A stretch of 64,000 nt of DNA, taken from Ancrocorticia sp047501485. Lineage in GTDB: Bacteria; Actinomycetota; Actinomycetes; Actinomycetales; Actinomycetaceae. Position numbers and translations under genes: made by a program. The stretch lies in NCBI GenBank assembly GCA_047501485.1, contig JAZDRN010000001.1, positions 1,054,001-1,118,000 on the forward strand. The letters are read 5' to 3'. Below the pieces are notes generated by a model, which saw nothing but the letters and a program-made list of their open reading frames with translations, was not told where the DNA came from and did no database searches. Of this stretch, positions 56,005 through 64,000 are shown piece after piece. The first letter of the stretch is position 1, and each line of letters begins with the position of its first letter.

Positions 56005-57099
56005 ATGTCTGAGGACGCCACACAGCTGAGCCCTCTCGATGAGGCTGGGATCGCCACCGCGGTAGAGGCGGCAAAGGCGGCATTCGAGCGGGCGGGCACA
56101 CTCGAGGAATTGAAGGAAGCACGCCTCGCCCACAGTGGCGACAACGCCCCCATCACGCACGCCAACACTCTTATCCGCGGCTTGGACAAGTCCGAGAAGC
56201 CGGTGGCCGGCAAACTGATGGGAGCAGCCCGTAAGCAGATCCAGCAGGCGCTGGCAGCGCAGACGCAGCGCCTGGAGGAAGAGGCCGAGGCCCGCGCTAT
56301 GGCCGAGGAAAGGGTGGACGTCACCCTGCCCAGTCGGCGGAACCCGTTGGGAGCCCGCCACCCGTTGACCGTCCTCATGGAGGACGTCGCCGACTTCTTC
56401 GTCGGCCTCGGCTGGGATATCGCCGAGGGCCCCGAGGTGGAGCACGAGTGGTTCAACTTCGACGCCTTGAATTTCGGACCGGATCATCCCGCCCGCCAGA
56501 TGCAGGACACCTTCTACGTCGAGGGAACGCAGCAGGTCGGCTCGGATGACGACGTCGTCGCCCAACCGGGCCTCGTGTTGCGTACCCATACCTCGCCGGT
56601 GCAGTCGCACGCCATGCTGGAGCGCGGGGCGCCGATCTACATCGCATGCCCGGGCCGTACCTTCCGCACCGACGCGCTCGATGCCACGCACACCCCGGTC
56701 TTCCACCAGGTGGAGGGCCTCGCCGTTGACAAGGGCCTGACCATGGCCAACCTCAAGGGCACGCTCGATCACTTCGCCAAGGCGATGTTCGGTCCGGAGG
56801 CTCGCACGCGGCTGCGCCCCTCCTTCTTCCCCTTCACCGAGCCGTCGGCTGAGATGGACCTGTGGTTCCCCCAGAAGAAGGGCGGGGCCGGATGGATCGA
56901 ATGGGGTGGCTGTGGAATGGTCAACCCCGAGGTCCTACGCAACGCCGGCATCGACCCGGAGGTATACTCCGGCTTCGCATTCGGCATGGGCATCGAACGC
57001 ACACTCATGCTGCGCCACGGAATCGCCGACATGCGCGACATGGTGGAAGGCGATGTCCGTTTCTCGCTTCAGTTCGGCACCACCGGAAGGGGTAACTGA
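56005..57099 (+). CDS. pheS: Phenylalanine-tRNA ligase alpha subunit
   Basis: Catalytic subunit of the class II alpha2beta2 enzyme that charges tRNA-Phe. The 364-residue protein has the N-terminal coiled-coil segment (about residues 15-110), motif 1 near GARHPLTVLMEDVADFFVG, motif 2 in YIACPGRTFRTDALDATHTPVFHQVEG, and motif 3 in YSGFAFGMGIERTLMLRHGIADMR. ATG 56005 follows AAAGG. pheT starts one base after its stop codon. Confidence 0.97.
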   Translation: MSEDATQLSPLDEAGIATAVEAAKAAFERAGTLEELKEARLAHSGDNAPITHANTLIRGLDKSEKPVAGKLMGAARKQIQQALAAQTQRLEEEAEARAMAEERVDVTLPSRRNPLGARHPLTVLMEDVADFFVGLGWDIAEGPEVEHEWFNFDALNFGPDHPARQMQDTFYVEGTQQVGSDDDVVAQPGLVLRTHTSPVQSHAMLERGAPIYIACPGRTFRTDALDATHTPVFHQVEGLAVDKGLTMANLKGTLDHFAKAMFGPEARTRLRPSFFPFTEPSAEMDLWFPQKKGGAGWIEWGGCGMVNPEVLRNAGIDPEVYSGFAFGMGIERTLMLRHGIADMRDMVEGDVRFSLQFGTTGRGN

Positions 57100-57100
57100 G

Positions 57101-59680
57101 ATGCCGCTTATTCCGATCGATTGGCTGGCCAGCCATGTCGAGGTCCCCGCTGACCTCACTCCCGAGCAGCTCGCAGCCGACCTCGTCAAGGTGGGCCTGG
57201 AAGAAGAGGAGATCCATCCCGCGGAGGTGACGGGCCCGGTTGTCGTCGGCAAGGTCCTCACCCTGGAGGCGAAGGAACAGTCCAACGGCAAGGTCATCAA
57301 CTACTGCCGCGTGGACGTGGGCGAGTACAACGACGCCCCCGGCACCGGCAAGGAGCCGAGCGAACTGCCCTCACGCGGCATCATCTGCGGCGCGCACAAC
57401 TTCGAGGCGGGCGACTACGTCGTGGCCTCGCTGCCCGGTGCCGTCCTACCGGGTGGATTCGCCATCGCAGCCCGTAAGACATACGGTCACGTCTCCGACG
57501 GTATGATCTGCTCCGCCCAGGAACTGGGTACCGGGCAGGATCACGACGGCATCATCGTCCTGGCCAAGAAGGACGACGATGAGGCCATCGCCGCGCTTCC
57601 GACGCCCGGCTCCGATGCGCTCCCGCTGCTCGGGATCGCGGGTGAGACGCTGGAAATCAATATCACGCCGGATCGCGGCTACTGCTTCTCCATGCGCGGT
57701 GTCGCCCGCGAATACCATCACTCCACCGGCGCCGCATTCGTGGACCCTGGGCTCGAGGAGAATCTCCCGGAGGTGCTTCCAGCGCCGAGCGAGGACGGAT
57801 TCCCGGTTCTGGTCGAGGATGCCGCCCCTATTCACGGAACTGCGGGGTGCGACCGTTTCGTGACCCGCATCGTGCGTGGCGTCGATCCCAACGCCGCATC
57901 GCCCAAATGGATGCGAGACCGCCTCACCCAGGCGGGAATGCGCCCGATCTCGTTGGCGGTGGACGCCACGAACTATGTGATGCTAGATCTGGGCCAGCCG
58001 CTGCATGCCTACGACCTGGACAAGGTCGTAGGGCCGATCGTGGTGCGCCGGGCGCGCGACGGGGAGACCCTGGTGACCATCGACGAGGTGACGCGGAGAC
58101 TTCATCCGGAGGATCTGCTGATCACGGACTGCCAGGGTGGCCACGCGGCGCGGGTTCTCGGGTTAGCCGGGACCATGGGCGGTTTCGACACCGAGATCAC
58201 CGGAGAAACCGTCAACGTATTGGTCGAGGCCGCACACTTCGATCCCATCTCCGTGGCTCGCCAGGCACGGCGTCACAAGCTGCCGAGTGAGGCGGCCAAG
58301 CGCTTCGAGCGTGGGGTCGACCCACGGCTTCAGGCCGTGGCCGCTCAGGCAGTGGTGGACCTGCTCGTCGAATATGGTGGTGGTGTGGCCGGCGGCGAGG
58401 TGTTTGATCTTGATGAGACGGTTGCCCCGGCGGCCCAGAATTTCCCTGTCGCGGAGGTTGCGCGGCTCGCCGGCATCACGGTTCCCGAGGAGCGCATTCG
58501 GCAGATTCTGACCGATATCGGTTGCGAGGTCGCCGGTAGCGGCGAGGTGCTGCTGGTGACTCCTCCCACCTGGCGTCCAGATCTGGTGGGGCCGGCCCAT
58601 TTCGTGGAGGAGATCGCGCGGCTCGTCGGTTACGACGAGATCCCGTCGATCCTCCCGAGTGCCCCGGCTGGAAACGGTCTGACTGTGCTGCAGCGCCAGC
58701 GCCGCGATGTCTTGCGCGCGCTGGCGGAACAGGGCTGGGTGCAAGTGCTGTCCTACCCCTTCGTGACCGCCGACTCCTTCGACAAGCAGGGCTTGGAGGT
58801 GGACGACGAGCGTCGCCTCGCCGTGAAGCTCATCAATCCGCTGCAGGACGAGGCTCCCTACTTGCGGACCTCGGTATTGGATTCGTTGTTGGCTACTGCG
58901 CACCTCAACGTGGCGCGCGGCAACCCGGCCGCGGCCGTGTGCGAGGCGAGCCTCGTCTCCCGCCCGGCGGGAATCGCCCCGACGGAGCCCGCCGGAGTCG
59001 GTGCGCGCCCCTCGGAGGCGGATCTTGCCAGGCTGCATGGGGCGATCCCCGACCAGCCCCACCACATCGCGGGCGTGGCCTGCGGTGCGGTGACCCAGCC
59101 GCAGGCGGGCTTCGAGGGCGTCGCCTGGGACTGGCGCGATGCCGTTGAAGCGGCGCGCATCATTGGCAGGACTGTCGGCTTGGACCTTGAGGTCCGGGCC
59201 GCGGAGCAGGCTCCGTGGCATCCCGGGCGTTGCGCCGAGCTGCTGGCCGGAGGCGTGGTTGTGGGCTACGCGGGCGAACTCGCACCCGCCGTGTGCAAAG
59301 CCTTTGAATTGCCGAAGCGCTCGGTCGCATTCGAAGTGGATTCCGATGCCCTGTTCGCGGCCCGTGGCGATGTCCCCGCGCAGGTGAAGCCCGTGCTGAC
59401 CTATCCCGCGGCAAAGGAGGACGTGGCACTGGTTGTGGACGAGTCCGTGACCGCCGCCGAACTCGAATCCGTGGTGCGCAAGGCTGCTGGCGAGCTGCTC
59501 GAGGAGCTGCGGCTTTTCGACGTGTACGTGGGGGAGCAGGTTCCGGAAGGTAAGAAGTCGCTCGCCTTCGCCCTCCGCCTGCGCGCAGACCATACTCTGA
59601 CAGCCGAGGAAACCGCTGGCGTGCGCAAGCGCATCGTCAAGCAGACGAAGAAACGGTTCGGCGCAGAGCTACGCGGATAG
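57101..59680 (+). CDS. pheT: Phenylalanine-tRNA ligase beta subunit
   Basis: An 859-residue beta subunit. Order of domains: N-terminal segment, tRNA-binding EMAP-like domain (PVVVGKVLTLEAKEQSNGKVINYCRVDVG, about residues 45-170), B3/B4 editing domain (about 225-400) for removal of Tyr-tRNA-Phe, B5 domain (about 415-490), pseudo-catalytic core, and C-terminal FDX-ACB anticodon-binding domain ending in FALRLRADHTLTAEETAGVRK. The ATG at 57101 follows AAGGGG. Confidence 0.97.
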   Translation: MPLIPIDWLASHVEVPADLTPEQLAADLVKVGLEEEEIHPAEVTGPVVVGKVLTLEAKEQSNGKVINYCRVDVGEYNDAPGTGKEPSELPSRGIICGAHNFEAGDYVVASLPGAVLPGGFAIAARKTYGHVSDGMICSAQELGTGQDHDGIIVLAKKDDDEAIAALPTPGSDALPLLGIAGETLEINITPDRGYCFSMRGVAREYHHSTGAAFVDPGLEENLPEVLPAPSEDGFPVLVEDAAPIHGTAGCDRFVTRIVRGVDPNAASPKWMRDRLTQAGMRPISLAVDATNYVMLDLGQPLHAYDLDKVVGPIVVRRARDGETLVTIDEVTRRLHPEDLLITDCQGGHAARVLGLAGTMGGFDTEITGETVNVLVEAAHFDPISVARQARRHKLPSEAAKRFERGVDPRLQAVAAQAVVDLLVEYGGGVAGGEVFDLDETVAPAAQNFPVAEVARLAGITVPEERIRQILTDIGCEVAGSGEVLLVTPPTWRPDLVGPAHFVEEIARLVGYDEIPSILPSAPAGNGLTVLQRQRRDVLRALAEQGWVQVLSYPFVTADSFDKQGLEVDDERRLAVKLINPLQDEAPYLRTSVLDSLLATAHLNVARGNPAAAVCEASLVSRPAGIAPTEPAGVGARPSEADLARLHGAIPDQPHHIAGVACGAVTQPQAGFEGVAWDWRDAVEAARIIGRTVGLDLEVRAAEQAPWHPGRCAELLAGGVVVGYAGELAPAVCKAFELPKRSVAFEVDSDALFAARGDVPAQVKPVLTYPAAKEDVALVVDESVTAAELESVVRKAAGELLEELRLFDVYVGEQVPEGKKSLAFALRLRADHTLTAEETAGVRKRIVKQTKKRFGAELRG

Positions 59681-59744
59681 CGGCTGCCGAGCCAGCGGCC
59701 GGAGTTCCGAGCCGAATAGCAGAGGCCCGCACGTCAAGAAATAT

Positions 59745-59801
59745 GAACTGCTCCCCGATCAGCGGAACTGAATCACCAGTCCAACAATCGGGGAGCAGTT
59801 C
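59745..59801. terminator. Strong inverted repeat after pheT
   Basis: GAACTGCTCCCCGAT (59745-59759) and ATCGGGGAGCAGTTC (59787-59801) are perfect 15-bp arms around a 27-nt loop. It is placed to terminate pheST transcription. The arms also recall terminal repeats of some IS3-type elements, so a relic miniature element is an alternative. Confidence 0.7.
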
Positions 59802-59916
59802 ACTCTTGGCTGCGGGTCTCCTTGTATCCGGATTGCCCGGCCCTTTCAGGTATTTGGTTCAGAGCTCTTCGGTGCTGCTTGGCCCCGCCAAAGAACGGAA
59901 CGAAGGCGCACCAGCG

Positions 59917-59995
59917 AAATAACTATCCGTATTCGGCATTGGCGTGCAGATATATGCAGTGCAGTGCCGGAAACGGATATTTATTTTGGATAGTC
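59917..59995. repeat. Diverged dispersed repeat, copy B
   Basis: Aligns with 30018-30099. In this copy the ends can pair (ACTATCC with GGATAGT; GTATTCGGCA with TGCCGGAAAC, imperfect), suggesting a folded element. It lies in the 599-bp gene-free stretch 59681-60279, which is otherwise without recognised genes; a GGATTGCCCGGCCCTTT segment at 59828 resembles one at about 39582. Confidence 0.5.
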
Positions 59996-60196
59996 ATGCG
60001 ATAGGCGTTCTAGGAGAGCAGCTCGACCGCTATGGTTTTGCTCCGTCAGGTTTGAAGTAGTTGGGCGTGAGTACGTCTCACCGGCATGCCGAACGTGGTT
60101 GCAGCTTCGACAAGATGAAAAGGCGCCCGAGGCCTGTCCATCATCCCGCGGCCCGTCCAATACAGCGAGACTTCGAGTAGAGATCCTCGAGTTCTC

Positions 60197-60251
60197 TTGA
60201 CATCAAGATAATTGCGATGTTGACTGGAATTGTTAGGTAAGGCGTACCTAA
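60197..60251 (+). promoter_or_regulatory. Promoter region with DtxR/IdeR-type iron box
   Basis: TTAGGTAAGGCGTACCTAA (60233-60251) matches the 19-bp DtxR/IdeR consensus TTAGGTTAGGCTAACCTAA at 16 positions, and its arms GTTAGGTA and TACCTAAC are perfect inverted repeats. It ends 28 nt before the first start codon and overlaps the expected -10 region downstream of TTGACA (60197-60202) and TTGACT (60220-60225). The three genes that follow should be repressed when iron (or manganese) is sufficient. Confidence 0.88.
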
Positions 60252-60279
60252 CTAAGAAGTGAACATGGGAGGAAATACC

Positions 60280-61656
60280 ATGAGCACAGAAGTATCTCGG
60301 TTGGCAGCATTCGTCTTTAACGCAAAATTCGAGGATCTCAGCGCTGATGCTGTTGAGCAGCTCAAGATCAGGGTTCTCGACACCATTGGCGTCGCCATCG
60401 GAGCGCTCGATGCCGAACCGGTTGTGGCCATTCGGGGTCTCGTCGAAGATCTCGGAGGCGCCCCCACCTCGACTCTCATCGGAGGAGGCAAAACCGCACC
60501 GGATCGAGCGGCGTTCTACAACAGTACGTTGAGCCGATACCTCGATTTCATGGACTCATATCTTGCCAAGGGCGAGACCAACCATCCGTCGGACAACTTC
60601 GGTGCGGTCCTCGCCTCGGCCGAGTCAGTCGGGGCCAGCGGGCGCGAACTTCTCACGGCCTTTGCCGTCGCCTACCAAGTGCATGCGCGCCTCTCGGATG
60701 TTGCACCGGTCCGCGCCAAGGGGTTCGATCACACGACGCAGGGTGCCTACGCCGCTGCTGCTGCAGCGGCCAAGGCGATGAGACTCGACCGGGAGCAGAT
60801 CGCGAATGCCATCGCCATCGCCGGGACCGCGAATATCGCCCTCCGTGTGACGCGCACCGGCAACCTCAGCCACTGGAAGGGTCTCGCATATCCGCAGGTC
60901 TCGAAGGAAGGAACTTTCGCCGCACTGCTGGCCTCGCGCGGCATCACCGGTCCGGAGGAAGTCTTCGAAGGGAATAAGGGGTTCAAGGATTCTGTCGCGG
61001 GACCTTTTGAGATCGACTGGTCCGCGGAGGATCTGGAGCGGGTCCGGCTCTCAATCATCAAGAAACACAATGCGGAGATCCATTCCCAGTCCGCCCTGGA
61101 CGCCGCCCAGGATATCCGTTTACAGTCCGGTTTCGACCCGGCAGCAATAGAAAGCGTGCGTCTGCAGACGTTTGACGTTGCCTACTCGATCATCGGTGGT
61201 GGAGAGGAAGGCGATAAGCGTTCGATCCGTACCAAGGAGGAGGCCGACCACTCGCTGCCGTGGATGCTGGCTGTTGTCCTGCTTGATGGTGAACTGAACC
61301 CGGCGCAGTACGCCCCCGAGCGAATTGTTGCAGATGATGTGCAAACGCTGATGGCGAAGGTGGTCATAACCCCCGACGAGTCGTTTTCGCGACGTTTCCC
61401 GAATGAGATGCCGGCTGCGTTGGAAGTCACTTTGACCGACGGTACCGTGTTGCGTGCTGCGCGTGATTCGTACGAGGGATTCCATGACAATCCACTGAGC
61501 TGGATCGATGCCCGGCGCAAGTTCGACGCGCTCGTCGCCCCCTTCACATCAGCTGAACTGCGCGACCGAATCGCTACCATCACTGCCGACCTCGAGAACC
61601 GTGAGGTTGCCGAGCTCACTCAGGCCCTCGCTGAAGTTCACGGGTCTCGCAGTTGA
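60280..61656 (+). CDS. MmgE/PrpD family protein
   Basis: A 458-residue protein of the MmgE/PrpD family (2-methylcitrate dehydratase, cis-aconitate decarboxylase and iminodisuccinate epimerase relatives). The active-site-region signature reads LSRYLDFMDSYLAKGETNHPSDNFGAVLA (about residues 87-115). Full-length with no truncation; the all-alpha domain is followed by the C-terminal alpha/beta lid from about residue 270. These enzymes need no Fe-S cluster. The start is ATG 60280, 5 nt after GGGAGGAA; upstream GTG 60259 is weaker. First gene behind the iron box; the reaction catalysed is not known. Confidence 0.85.
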   Translation: MSTEVSRLAAFVFNAKFEDLSADAVEQLKIRVLDTIGVAIGALDAEPVVAIRGLVEDLGGAPTSTLIGGGKTAPDRAAFYNSTLSRYLDFMDSYLAKGETNHPSDNFGAVLASAESVGASGRELLTAFAVAYQVHARLSDVAPVRAKGFDHTTQGAYAAAAAAAKAMRLDREQIANAIAIAGTANIALRVTRTGNLSHWKGLAYPQVSKEGTFAALLASRGITGPEEVFEGNKGFKDSVAGPFEIDWSAEDLERVRLSIIKKHNAEIHSQSALDAAQDIRLQSGFDPAAIESVRLQTFDVAYSIIGGGEEGDKRSIRTKEEADHSLPWMLAVVLLDGELNPAQYAPERIVADDVQTLMAKVVITPDESFSRRFPNEMPAALEVTLTDGTVLRAARDSYEGFHDNPLSWIDARRKFDALVAPFTSAELRDRIATITADLENREVAELTQALAEVHGSRS

Positions 61657-61677
61657 AACACTACGAAGGAGAGAACA

Positions 61678-62520
61678 ATGAGCAACGAGATTCCTTTTGA
61701 CACGGCCTTCAACTTCGTTCCCCGGGCCCACAGGCCCGCCAAACCCAGGACTTTCGGTATCACGGAGATCCGTGCGCCGTACTACAGCACTTTCGGCACC
61801 CGTCACCTGCAGGATGTCTTCGATGTCGCGGGAAACTGGGTCGACGGCATCAAATGGGCCGGGGGATCGTTCGCTCTGGTACCGCCAGAGCAGGTCAGAG
61901 CATTCTCCGACATTGCCCACGCCCATGACGCCTACGTCTCGTCCGGCGGATGGATTGAGACGGTACTGCGTTATGGCCCCGACGCTGTCGATCACTACCT
62001 CAAAGAAGCCAAGGAGAAGGGCTTCGACGTCATCGAGATCTCAACCGGCTTTATCATGCTTCCCACGTCAGGGCTTCTCCGCCTGGTGGAGAAGGTCGTC
62101 AAAGCAGGTTTGAAGGCGAAGCCGGAACTCGGCATCCAGATCGGATCGGGTGGCGACTCCGGCGAGGCCGAGCTCGCGGCTGAATCCAAGAAGGATGTCG
62201 GTGACCTCATCGACCGTGCCAAGCAAGCTCTCGATGCGGGTGCCGACATCATCATGATTGAGTCGGAGGGCATCACGGAGAATGTGGCGGAATGGAACAC
62301 GGGTGCCGCAGCCTCCATCATCAACGGTGTTGGCCTTGAGAATGTGATGTTCGAAGCCGCGGATGGACCGGTATTCGAGTGGTACGTCAAGAACTACGGC
62401 AACGAGGTCAACCTCTTCGTGGATCACTCGCAGATCCTCCAGCTGGAGGGCCTGCGCCAGAATATCTGGGGCAATAAGTCCACCTGGGGACGTGTTATCA
62501 ACCCGCGTGATGAAGCATGA
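61678..62520 (+). CDS. Phosphosulfolactate synthase-like protein (ComA family)
   Basis: A 280-residue TIM-barrel protein of the ComA/YitD family, whose characterised members add sulfite to phosphoenolpyruvate. Family segments are RPAKPRTFGITEIRAPYY, WVDGIKWAGGSFALVPPEQV, KEKGFDVIEISTGFIMLP, ADIIMIESEGITENV and GNEVNLFVDHSQILQLEGLR. No phosphatase (ComB) or dehydrogenase (ComC) gene lies beside it. GAAGGAGA precedes the ATG, 21 nt after the PrpD-like gene. Whether sulfite and PEP are its true substrates is not shown. Confidence 0.85.
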   Translation: MSNEIPFDTAFNFVPRAHRPAKPRTFGITEIRAPYYSTFGTRHLQDVFDVAGNWVDGIKWAGGSFALVPPEQVRAFSDIAHAHDAYVSSGGWIETVLRYGPDAVDHYLKEAKEKGFDVIEISTGFIMLPTSGLLRLVEKVVKAGLKAKPELGIQIGSGGDSGEAELAAESKKDVGDLIDRAKQALDAGADIIMIESEGITENVAEWNTGAAASIINGVGLENVMFEAADGPVFEWYVKNYGNEVNLFVDHSQILQLEGLRQNIWGNKSTWGRVINPRDEA

Positions 62521-62583
62521 CATCCCAATCCATCCGCCCTCGGGTATGCCCGGTGGGCGGGCCGTCCCGCCACAAGGAGCCAC

Positions 62584-63387
62584 ATGACCGATACGACTAC
62601 AACGCATATCCCGTGGAATGGCAGCCTGCAACACGAAGCCGTCGAACTGCTCCGCGCGGGCGGCAACGTGGTTGTCAGCCCCACGAAGGTGGGATACATA
62701 ATCCTCGCAGTCGATGCTGATGGGCTTGCGCGTAAGTTCGAGCTGAAGAACCGTCCCCTCAGCAAGCCGAGTGTCGTACTATGCGGCTCTCTCGACGAAC
62801 TCGTTGCGCTGGCCAAGGTCAACGACGAAATCATCGACTTCTATCGTGCTCATTGGCGACAGGACGTGCTGATGGGATGCATCCTTCCGTGGGCTCCCAG
62901 TGGGCGCGCGAACATCTGGCCGAGCGTGGAGCCTTACGTGATGGATGAGCGCTGCACGAGCTGCTTTGTCATACGGTTTGGTGCGCCCGCTGAGCGCATT
63001 GCAAGTGAGCTGTGGAATCGAGACCGCACGGTTCTCTTCGCCAGTTCTGCGAATCCCTCGGGACAGGGCAATAAGGGACTCGTTGCGGGGATTGGTGAGC
63101 GTATCGATCGTGGCGTGGATCTGGTGATCGAGGCTGATGAGTTCGTACACGGCATTCAACCGAGCATCGACGATCGTTATGAGCAGGGGGTGATGGTGTC
63201 GTTCGTGAACGAAGAGGGCGAACTTGTTCCAGAACAGCGCGGGCGCGTCGTCCGTGGGATTCGTGGAGAAGAAGCGTCTGACTCGTATCCCACCTTGATT
63301 CGTGCTGGGTTATCGCTCGACCGCATTCTGGTCAATATGGCGACGCACTTTCCGCGCTGGGACTATCGTCACGGCCAGTACTACTGA
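62584..63387 (+). CDS. YrdC-like (Sua5/TsaC superfamily) protein
   Basis: A 267-residue protein with a YrdC fold. VVVSPTKVGYIILAVD takes the place of the PTDTVYGL loop; KNRPLSKPS is the conserved KxR loop; FASSANPSGQGNKG is the SAN motif that binds nucleotide. An extra 60-residue C-terminal tail follows. Typical TsaC/Sua5 makes threonylcarbamoyl-AMP for tRNA modification, but the changed first motif and the location in an iron-box operon suggest a specialised carbamoyl-adenylate chemistry instead. AAGGAG precedes ATG 62584; the gap to the ComA-like gene is 63 nt. Confidence 0.82.
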   Translation: MTDTTTTHIPWNGSLQHEAVELLRAGGNVVVSPTKVGYIILAVDADGLARKFELKNRPLSKPSVVLCGSLDELVALAKVNDEIIDFYRAHWRQDVLMGCILPWAPSGRANIWPSVEPYVMDERCTSCFVIRFGAPAERIASELWNRDRTVLFASSANPSGQGNKGLVAGIGERIDRGVDLVIEADEFVHGIQPSIDDRYEQGVMVSFVNEEGELVPEQRGRVVRGIRGEEASDSYPTLIRAGLSLDRILVNMATHFPRWDYRHGQYY

Positions 63388-63555
63388 CCTCGACTGCCGC
63401 GGCGGTGTCCTAAGCGTGGTGGGCGCGCCCGTGAACGGTGTGATCCCCACCTTGCCCGACCACGTCGCACGCGTGGCGGCCCGGTCGAGCCGAGTGGAGC
63501 CGAAGAAGGCCACATGCGGGTAGCGTTGTCATAGTGGTCAATAGAAAGGATCGAT

Positions 63556-64000
63556 ATGGCAACGAGCGATGCGGCGATGGTGGCGCCGTCCCAACGAATT
63601 CTGGTCACGGGAGCCTCCCGTGGAATCGGGCGGCACATCGCCCGAGGGCTCGCCCGCCCGGGTCGTAGTCTGATACTCGTGGCGCGCAGTCTGGATGCGC
63701 TCGAAGAGGTAGCAGAGGAATGCGAGGCGTTGGGGGCGAAGGTGTGCACGATGGCGTGCCATCTGGAGAAGCACGACAGGCTCGATCACATGCTCGACAT
63801 CATCAAAGCCGATGGCGGCGCGGACATGGTGGTCAATTGCGCCGGGATCTTCGGTGAGGAGAAGCTGCCGTGGGATACCGACCCCGACCTGTGGTGGCAG
63901 ACTCAGCTCGTCAATGTCCGGGCGCCGTATCTGATCCAGCACGCCCTCGTGCCGGGGATGTTGGAGCGCGGCGGCGGCCGAATCCTGGACCTGTCCTCAG
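63556..64000 (+). CDS. Short-chain dehydrogenase/reductase, 3' end beyond the window
   Basis: From ATG 63556, preceded by AGAAAGGA, 148 codons remain open to the window edge. The Rossmann motif is ILVTGASRGIGRHIARGLA (about residues 15-33), with DMVVNCAGIFGEE as the NNAG-type motif and GGGRILDLSS leading to the catalytic Ser region. The Tyr-Lys active site is outside the window. A 168-bp spacer with candidate -10 (TAGCGT near 63519) separates it from the YrdC-like gene, so it may be a separate unit. Confidence 0.85.
   Translation, partial: MATSDAAMVAPSQRILVTGASRGIGRHIARGLARPGRSLILVARSLDALEEVAEECEALGAKVCTMACHLEKHDRLDHMLDIIKADGGADMVVNCAGIFGEEKLPWDTDPDLWWQTQLVNVRAPYLIQHALVPGMLERGGGRILDLSS

Noticed and set aside
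60050..60203. Minus-strand relic coding sequence (MSRELEDLYSKSRCIG and, in another frame, APFHLVEAATTFGMPVRRTH)
   Set aside because: Looks weakly protein-like, but the frames are short, need a frameshift and match no family I recognise.

Overview
The window is chromosomal DNA from a high-GC Gram-positive bacterium of the Actinomycetota, most likely order Actinomycetales (Actinomycetaceae-like; the exact genus is inference). The reasons are the actinobacterial gene orders hrcA-dnaJ-rsmE-phoH-ybeY-CBS protein-era, leuA-recO-uppS and hisD-hisC-hisB-hisH-hisA-sseB-infC-rpmI-rplT, a CIRCE element, a DUF3097 gene, a leuA leader peptide, a SAM-IV-type riboswitch, a DtxR/IdeR-type iron box, and many candidate leaderless promoters in which a TAnnnT box sits 6-7 nt before the start codon.

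0-32 kb is a conserved housekeeping backbone: DUF3097 (minus, runs off the left end); the heat-shock/ribosome-maturation run; a three-gene phospho-signalling operon (PP2C phosphatase, FHA protein, and a kinase fused to a degenerate PP2C domain); leuA behind a 14-codon leader peptide; two minus-strand amidation/ligase-type genes; recO and uppS; a ribbon-helix-helix gene coupled to a VOC protein; the histidine genes; infC (ATT start) with L35 and L20; a SpoU methyltransferase and a PAP2 phosphatase.

32-56 kb is accessory. It separates the SpoU methyltransferase gene from pheST, which are commonly neighbours. It holds a four-gene 2-oxoacid:ferredoxin oxidoreductase complex with a GltD-like flavoprotein; an SGNH hydrolase; a 1.3-kb gene-free stretch with three unrelated repeat arrays; a sucrose regulon (PTS EIIBCA, LacI repressor, GH32 hydrolase, three matching operators); a minus-strand operon of a UroD-like zinc methyltransferase and an oligopeptide-type ABC transporter, preceded by a SAM-IV-type riboswitch and a short Cys-containing leader ORF; a lower-GC LanFEG-like ABC exporter; and a PfkB kinase.

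56-64 kb has pheS-pheT, a repeat-bearing intergenic region, then a 19-bp iron box driving MmgE/PrpD, a phosphosulfolactate-synthase-like protein and a YrdC-like protein. A short-chain dehydrogenase runs off the right end. The two most promising unexplained systems are the riboswitch-controlled UroD/ABC operon (about 44.8-51.9 kb) and the iron-box operon (about 60.2-63.4 kb). No rRNA, tRNA, CRISPR array or intact insertion sequence was recognised.
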